The translations under genes were made by a program, and so were the position numbers. The notes under the pieces were generated by a model, which saw only the letters and a program-made list of their open reading frames with translations, was not told the DNA's origin and did not search any database. From Candidatus Poribacteria bacterium (lineage in GTDB: Bacteria > Poribacteria > WGA-4E > WGA-3G): 64,000 nucleotides of DNA. Below are positions 59,334 through 64,000 of the stretch, piece after piece (position 1 is the stretch's first letter; every line of letters begins with the position of its first letter). The DNA lies in NCBI GenBank assembly GCA_022827185.1, contig JAJDTM010000005.1:372001-436000 (forward strand), in the 5' to 3' direction.

Positions 59334-59348
59334 AATGGAGGAGAAAAC

Positions 59349-60362
59349 GTGGAATATAGAAGACTCGGAAAAAGTGGACTCAAGGTGTCCGAAATCTGTT
59401 TAGGCACGATGACCTTTGGGCACGGTGCCGATGAAACTGAGTCAAGCCGCATGGTGGATCTCGCTCTGGATGCCGGTGTCAATTTTTTTGATACCGCAAA
59501 TTCTTACGCCGATGGCGAATCCGAAGTGCTGCTTGGAAAGGCACTCAAGGGTAGGCGGCGCGACGCTGTTGTTGCAACCAAGTTTTTCAACCCAATGGGC
59601 ACCGGTCCCAACGATTCAGGGATGTCTCGCGCACATATTATGCAGGCGATTGATGACAGCCTCACACGCCTCCAGATGGATTATGTGGACATCTACTATA
59701 TTCACCACGTTGATTCACAAACCCCATTAGAGGAGATGCTTCTCGCCCTTGATGACCTCGTCCGGCAAGGCAAAGTCCGATATACCGCGTGTAGCAACTA
59801 CCAAGCGTGGCGGTTATCCGAGGCATTGTGGATTAGCCGTACACACGACTGGGTACAGTTTGCCTGTTATCAACCGCAATATAGTCTCGTTGTGCGGGAT
59901 ATAGAGCAAGAACTCGTTCCACTCTGTGAACTTAAAGGGTTAGGCGTAGTCGTATGGAGTCCATTAGCGGGTGGATTTCTCTCTGGTAAATATAAGCCGG
60001 GTGAACGCACACACGGTGGCACCCGGTCAGAGGAAGGGTGGGCATACCCCGAACGCTATTTCGCGGACAACGCCGATGAAACGCTGCAAACCCTCTTTGA
60101 CGTTTCTGGTGAATTGGGGAAGAGTCCAGCACAAGTCGCTTTGCGGTGGGTGCTTGAACAGCGAGCGATGACTTCGGTGATTGTCGGCGCAAGGCACACC
60201 GGACACCTACGTGATAATCTCGGTGCAGCCGGATGGCGATTAGAAGGCGACGCGCTTGAGAAACTCAACGAAGTTTCACATCTGCCGGATCGCTATCCTG
60301 AGGCGATGGAAAAGAACATGCACGAACGTCGCGATAGTGCTGTCGATATGCCACGATTGTAG
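59349..60362 (+). CDS. Aldo/keto reductase
   Basis: A 337-residue NAD(P)H-dependent TIM-barrel oxidoreductase, paralogous to the product of 21350-22351. MEYRRLGKSGLKVSEICLG starts the barrel; the tetrad is Asp and Tyr in DTANSYADGESE, Lys in VVATKFFN, and His in DIYYIHHVD. WSPLAGGFLSGKY and VIVGARHTGHLRDNL bind the cofactor. The GTG start at 59349 follows GGAGGAGAAAAC. Co-transcribed with the Gfo/Idh gene. Confidence 0.9.
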   Translation: MEYRRLGKSGLKVSEICLGTMTFGHGADETESSRMVDLALDAGVNFFDTANSYADGESEVLLGKALKGRRRDAVVATKFFNPMGTGPNDSGMSRAHIMQAIDDSLTRLQMDYVDIYYIHHVDSQTPLEEMLLALDDLVRQGKVRYTACSNYQAWRLSEALWISRTHDWVQFACYQPQYSLVVRDIEQELVPLCELKGLGVVVWSPLAGGFLSGKYKPGERTHGGTRSEEGWAYPERYFADNADETLQTLFDVSGELGKSPAQVALRWVLEQRAMTSVIVGARHTGHLRDNLGAAGWRLEGDALEKLNEVSHLPDRYPEAMEKNMHERRDSAVDMPRL

Positions 60363-60550
60363 TACAAAATAACGAACTTTTCTCTTTCAAATTTGACTAA
60401 CATAAGAAAGGCTTCGGAAGGAATAGTTTTCAGTTACGCGCTTGTGACAGTTGCTTTTGTTGTACCTGCCGCAGCATGACTCTTAACTGACAACTGATAA
60501 CTCTCACTGCGAGGCAAACTGACAACTATATCAGAAAGGAGTAATTCGTC
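60363..60550. other. Intergenic region with a small dispersed repeat
   Basis: 188 bp with CTCTCACTGCGAGGCAAACT (60501-60520, continuing GACAAC), the repeat also found at 5551-5577, and AACTGATAACT just before it. AGAAAGGAG ends it as the Shine-Dalgarno of the adaptor gene. Confidence 0.5.
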
Positions 60551-62611
60551 ATGGGAAAGTGGAAAATTATTACAATTGCTGGAGCAATCGTGCTTATCGC
60601 AGCTGTCGCGGTCGTCGTTGGACGCATCGTGTTTGCGACTAAAGATGATGCAGCCACTGCTGGCGCGTCCGCAATGAAAACAGCAGCGGTTGAACGCGGT
60701 GATATTGCCGTAACGATTGATGCGACAGGCACCATCAAGCCGTTGAATATTGTTGAAGTCAGTTCCAAAGCGAGTGGAAAGATCCTGGAACTCAAGGTGG
60801 ATGCCGGTGATTACGTCGAGCAGGACGAGATCATCGCTGTGATTGAAACAACTTATGTTCAGATCAGTTTAGAACAGGCGCAAGCCGACCTACAATCTGC
60901 CGAAGCACGCTTGCAACAGGCGCAAATCGACATCGAACTCCAGAGAGAGCAGTCCGACATCCAAATTCGGCAGGCACAGGAATCCCTCGCTGAAGCCCAG
61001 CAACGGCTCATCCAGCTCAAGGAAGATATCCGTCTTGAGAAAATAGCCAACCAACGCGGTGTAATGGACGCTGAAAACAGCCTCAACATCGCCAAAATTC
61101 GGTATAAATTGCTCACCTCCGATGAAGTCCGGGACGAAAATAGACAGCGTGCGAAAGCCTCTTTGGAACAGGACAAGGCAAACTTGGATCTGGTAACTGC
61201 AGAGCATGAACGAAATAAAAAACTTTACGCGAAAGAACTCATCTCGCTGGCTGCGTTAGAGTCTTCACAGGCACAACTTAAATCCGCGGAGGCGCGGCAT
61301 AAATCATCTGCTGAAAACCTGAAATTGGTAGAGAAACCCGCCACTGAAGCCGAACTTGAATTGGGAAAAGCAGACATCAAGAAGGCAGAATTCAATCGTG
61401 AAATCGCTGAGGAACGCGTTGAGGCTGAAGCGACACGAGATATGGATATTACGCTTCAGGAACAACGGATTGTGCAGGCTGAAGAGTCATTGAAACTGGC
61501 AAAAGCGAACCGGAAACAAATTACCCGAAAGGAACGTGATATCGAAACCGCGCGTTTAGCCGTCAAACGCAATCAAGTGCAGCTGGAACTCCGTCAGATT
61601 GAGTACGACGATACAGTTATCAAGGCACCCATCTCTGGAACGATTCTTGAGAAAAAGGTTGAAGAAGGACAGTTGATTACTTCGCGCCTCTCCACGCTCT
61701 CCTCAACTGAAGGGCAGGCAATCGTTACCATGGCAGACCTTGATACCGTCTACGTCGTGACTGAGGTCGATGAAACCGACATCGGCAAAATCCAAATCGG
61801 GCAACCTGTGACGATTAACGTCGAAGCCTACCCCGATATGCCGTTTCAGGGTGAGGTCCTGAAGATTGCTCCCCAAGGGCAAGTTATCCAGAATGTGACA
61901 ACATTTGAAGTAACCTCCGAGTTGAAAAATGTGGAGGCTACCGGAGCACGTCAAGGAATGATGCGAGGTGGAGAAGGGCGTCGCGGTGGCGGCGATTGGC
62001 AAGGCGGCGGTGGTCGACCAGATTTCGCAAATATGACCGATGAACAGCGCGAACGTTTCCGGGCAATGCGTCAACAACGCCAAGCAGAAGGCGGTGCTGA
62101 TGGAACACCCGCAAGACCTACAGCACAACAACCAGAAAAGTCTGACGTAGCCGAGGTGGAAGCGGAAACTGATGACGATGATGACGGCGATCTGTTCAGC
62201 GGCTTCTTTGCGGAAACCCCCGCAGAAGCACCACCGACCGAAGTTCAACCTGCAGCGTCTGAAGCGTCAAAGATGCCGTTTCTCAAACCTGGTATGAACG
62301 CCAGCGTTCAGATTTCCGCTGTCAATAAAATAGACATTCTTACCTTGCCAACTGAAGCAGTCCTTGATATGCGAGGCAGGAAAATGGTTAGGATCATTGG
62401 TGCGGACGGTCAACCCGGACGCCCACAACCTGTTGTAACGGGCGTTAACAGTTATGAGAAGATTGAGATCATCTCAGGACTCGCCGAAGGTGACATCGTT
62501 GCAATCGGCGGCTTTGAACGCGGTGGCGGTGGCGCAGATTGGCGAAGACGCATGATGCAGAACCCAGCATCCACAATGCGTCGGATGGGCGGTGGCGGTC
62601 GTGGACGATAG
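60551..62611 (+). CDS. MacA/HlyD-like periplasmic adaptor, unusually long
   Basis: A 686-residue membrane fusion protein anchored by one N-terminal helix (about 6-28). A lipoyl half (VVEVSSKASGKILELKVDAGDYVEQ) is followed by a coiled-coil hairpin of about 230 residues rich in Gln, Glu and Ala, then the second lipoyl half (DTVIKAPISGTILEKKVEEGQ) and a beta-barrel (YVVTEVDETDIGKIQIG). A Gly/Arg-rich stretch (RGGEGRRGGGDWQGGGG) and an acidic run of Asp interrupt the membrane-proximal domain at about 470-575, and another GGGGRGR closes the protein. MacA is about 370 residues. AAAGGAG precedes the ATG. The permease gene follows with no ATPase between. Confidence 0.88.
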   Translation: MGKWKIITIAGAIVLIAAVAVVVGRIVFATKDDAATAGASAMKTAAVERGDIAVTIDATGTIKPLNIVEVSSKASGKILELKVDAGDYVEQDEIIAVIETTYVQISLEQAQADLQSAEARLQQAQIDIELQREQSDIQIRQAQESLAEAQQRLIQLKEDIRLEKIANQRGVMDAENSLNIAKIRYKLLTSDEVRDENRQRAKASLEQDKANLDLVTAEHERNKKLYAKELISLAALESSQAQLKSAEARHKSSAENLKLVEKPATEAELELGKADIKKAEFNREIAEERVEAEATRDMDITLQEQRIVQAEESLKLAKANRKQITRKERDIETARLAVKRNQVQLELRQIEYDDTVIKAPISGTILEKKVEEGQLITSRLSTLSSTEGQAIVTMADLDTVYVVTEVDETDIGKIQIGQPVTINVEAYPDMPFQGEVLKIAPQGQVIQNVTTFEVTSELKNVEATGARQGMMRGGEGRRGGGDWQGGGGRPDFANMTDEQRERFRAMRQQRQAEGGADGTPARPTAQQPEKSDVAEVEAETDDDDDGDLFSGFFAETPAEAPPTEVQPAASEASKMPFLKPGMNASVQISAVNKIDILTLPTEAVLDMRGRKMVRIIGADGQPGRPQPVVTGVNSYEKIEIISGLAEGDIVAIGGFERGGGGADWRRRMMQNPASTMRRMGGGGRGR

Positions 62612-62668
62612 ATACCGTTACCTGCTTATAGGTAGTTAAAAAGGTAACGACGTATAGGAGAGAACGCT

Positions 62669-63880
62669 ATGGGTATCCTTGAAAGTTTTGCAAACGCATT
62701 AAGTGCCTTATTGGCAAACAAACTTCGATCTCTATTGACAATGTTAGGCGTAATCATCGGTGTCGGCGCGATTATAACCACTACCTCAATCGGTGAAGGT
62801 GCCAAAGCCGATATCACCGAACGGATTCAGACATTAGGTGCGAATATTCTCGCAGTCCGGCCCGGACAGAGCATGTTTCGCGGGCGCGGCTCTGCTGATT
62901 CCCGCAGAACCCTCACTGTTGAAGACATGGAAGCGTTACAGGACCGCGGACAGACTTTTGGTTATGTCACCCCTGAGGTGAGCAGCCGCGCACAAGTGAA
63001 GTTCCGGAATAAAAATACGAACACAACTATTGTCGGCACCTCTCCAGCATACCTCGTCACAGCGAATTTTACGGTTGAGAAAGGACGATTTTTTACCGAG
63101 CTTGAGATCCGACAACGAGACCGTGTCTGTGTCCTCGGTAAGACCGTTGTTGATACGCTCTTTGAAAACGTCGAACCCGTCGGTCAAATCGTGAAAATTA
63201 AAAATGTCGGTTTCCACGTCGTCGGTATTATGAAGGAGAAGGGCGCGAGCGGATGGCGAAACCCGGATGATCAGGTTTTTATTCCTTATTCAACCGCTAT
63301 GAAGCGAGTTTTCGGATCAGACTATCTATCGAGTATCAGTGTACAAGCGAATAACGACAAACTTATTGCAGCAGCAGAAACCGAGTTAACTGAACTCATC
63401 CGAAAGCAACACGAAATCCCGGTAAATAAGGAGCCTGATTTTCACATCCGTAACCAAGCAGAGTTCATGGAAACACTCGAAGAATCAAGCCAGACTTTTA
63501 CCAACATGATTTTGGGGATTGCTGTCGTCTCGCTCGTTGTTGGCGGTATCGGTATTATGAACATTATGCTCGTCTCGGTGACGGAACGGACGAAGGAGAT
63601 TGGGCTACGCAAAGCCGTTGGCGCGCAGCGCATTGATATCCTCGCGCAGTTCCTCGTTGAATCTACGACGCTTGCAGTTGTCGGTGGTATCCTCGGTATT
63701 GGCGTTGGGATCGTGGGAGCGGAAGGCGTCCCCTCTATCTGGGGCTGGCGAACTGAGGTTTCAGTAATGTACGCAGTAGTTTCATTTGTCGTCAGCGCGT
63801 TTGTAGGTGTCTTTTTCGGCGCGTATCCGGCATGGAAAGCCGCAAAACTTCATCCAATTGACGCACTCAGACATGAATAG
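62669..63880 (+). CDS. MacB-type ABC transporter permease
   Basis: A 403-residue permease. It starts MGILESFANALSALLANKLR, with TMLGVIIGVGAIITTTSIGEGAK at the first helix, a periplasmic domain (about 45-270), and VGGIGIMNIMLVSVTERTKEIGLRKAVGAQR at the third segment. It ends PAWKAAKLHPIDALRHE. The ATPase must be encoded elsewhere, perhaps past the window end. TAGGAGAG precedes the ATG. The stop codon TAG overlaps the first two bases of a repeat-element end, so the present 3' end was set by that element. Confidence 0.9.
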   Translation: MGILESFANALSALLANKLRSLLTMLGVIIGVGAIITTTSIGEGAKADITERIQTLGANILAVRPGQSMFRGRGSADSRRTLTVEDMEALQDRGQTFGYVTPEVSSRAQVKFRNKNTNTTIVGTSPAYLVTANFTVEKGRFFTELEIRQRDRVCVLGKTVVDTLFENVEPVGQIVKIKNVGFHVVGIMKEKGASGWRNPDDQVFIPYSTAMKRVFGSDYLSSISVQANNDKLIAAAETELTELIRKQHEIPVNKEPDFHIRNQAEFMETLEESSQTFTNMILGIAVVSLVVGGIGIMNIMLVSVTERTKEIGLRKAVGAQRIDILAQFLVESTTLAVVGGILGIGVGIVGAEGVPSIWGWRTEVSVMYAVVSFVVSAFVGVFFGAYPAWKAAKLHPIDALRHE

Positions 63881-63930
63881 GATTTACGCACCCACTACTA
63901 TTGCTGGCGCGGTTTGAAACCACGCCAGCA
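63879..63930 (+). repeat. 91-bp element remnant at the end of the MacB gene
   Basis: AGGATTTACGCA (63879-63890) overlaps the stop codon, and TTGCTGGCGCGG...CCACGCCAGCA (63901-63930) is a diverged core. Further bits (GTAAGTCCGACC at 63981, ACTGCAGG at 63993) suggest another copy crosses the window end. Confidence 0.65.
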
Positions 63931-64000
63931 GCGTGTAATGAATAAAATATCGTGCGGTTTTTGTAGTATTTCTCTTTAGGTAAGTCCGACCCACTGCAGG

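Noticed and set aside
1..64000. rRNA and tRNA genes
   Set aside because: No cloverleaf with a T-loop GTTCGAATC-type motif or rRNA segment was recognised by eye; a covariance search would be needed to exclude a tRNA.

Overview
The window reads as chromosomal DNA from an uncultured Gram-negative lineage, most likely Candidatus Poribacteria or a close relative. This is inferred from gene content, not from a marker gene. The signs are an LPS gene (waaA), lipoproteins and MacAB-type export parts; secreted proteins ending in dockerin pairs or in an FlgD/Por-like tail with the phrase NPFNPETWIPYQL; many Gfo/Idh/MocA, aldo/keto reductase, ThuA, sugar-isomerase and PhyH-dioxygenase genes; ECF sigma factors fused to beta-propellers; and dense palindromic interspersed repeats. 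No rRNA, tRNA or CRISPR array was recognised.

Layout. 1-3180: a housekeeping run, fmt (5' truncated by the window) - PASTA protein - rpe - rsmE, with a 91-bp inverted-repeat element between the PASTA gene and rpe. 3390-5188: an M20 peptidase facing moaDE. 5686-8971: lipoprotein, folB, a phosphodiester-glycosidase-like protein and a secreted DNRLRE-like protein. 9048-10975: an Rpn/PD-(D/E)XK transposase-like nuclease, then a C2-like small protein behind a sigma-54 promoter. 11192-12916: waaA and trxA. 13803-17893: an operon for a Tat-exported three-subunit molybdenum hydroxylase plus a small Cys-rich protein; moaDE may supply part of its cofactor. 18008-23261: membrane protein, PhyH dioxygenase, FkbM methyltransferase, secreted protein, aldo/keto reductase and SDR. 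23622-27783: three paralogous secreted proteins, with copies of the 91-bp element beside the cluster members. 27835-30223: a sugar-isomerase operon.

30527-40308 is the most unusual block. It holds a 14-repeat WD40 protein followed by a truncated MacB-type permease; an ECF sigma factor with one transmembrane segment and 14 WD40 repeats; a divergent MacB-type permease; and a second ECF sigma factor with the same juxtamembrane linker but a BNR/sortilin-type propeller. These look like membrane-tethered sigma factors with exchangeable extracytoplasmic sensors paired with MacB-type permeases.

40555-46430 returns to metabolism (Gfo/Idh/MocA, ThuA, Mrp, SelA-like). 46880-56240 is an AT-richer accessory island, probably defence related: an intracellular subtilase with a small propeptide-like partner, three different PD-(D/E)XK proteins, a nuclease-methyltransferase restriction enzyme, and a BrnT/BrnA toxin-antitoxin pair upstream of it. 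56410-63880 holds an S10 peptidase, a leader with three copies of a hairpin repeat, Gfo/Idh/MocA and aldo/keto genes, and a MacA-like adaptor followed by a MacB-like permease with no ATPase between them.

All calls come from reading the sequence and knowledge of the families; no database search was run. Residue positions are approximate.
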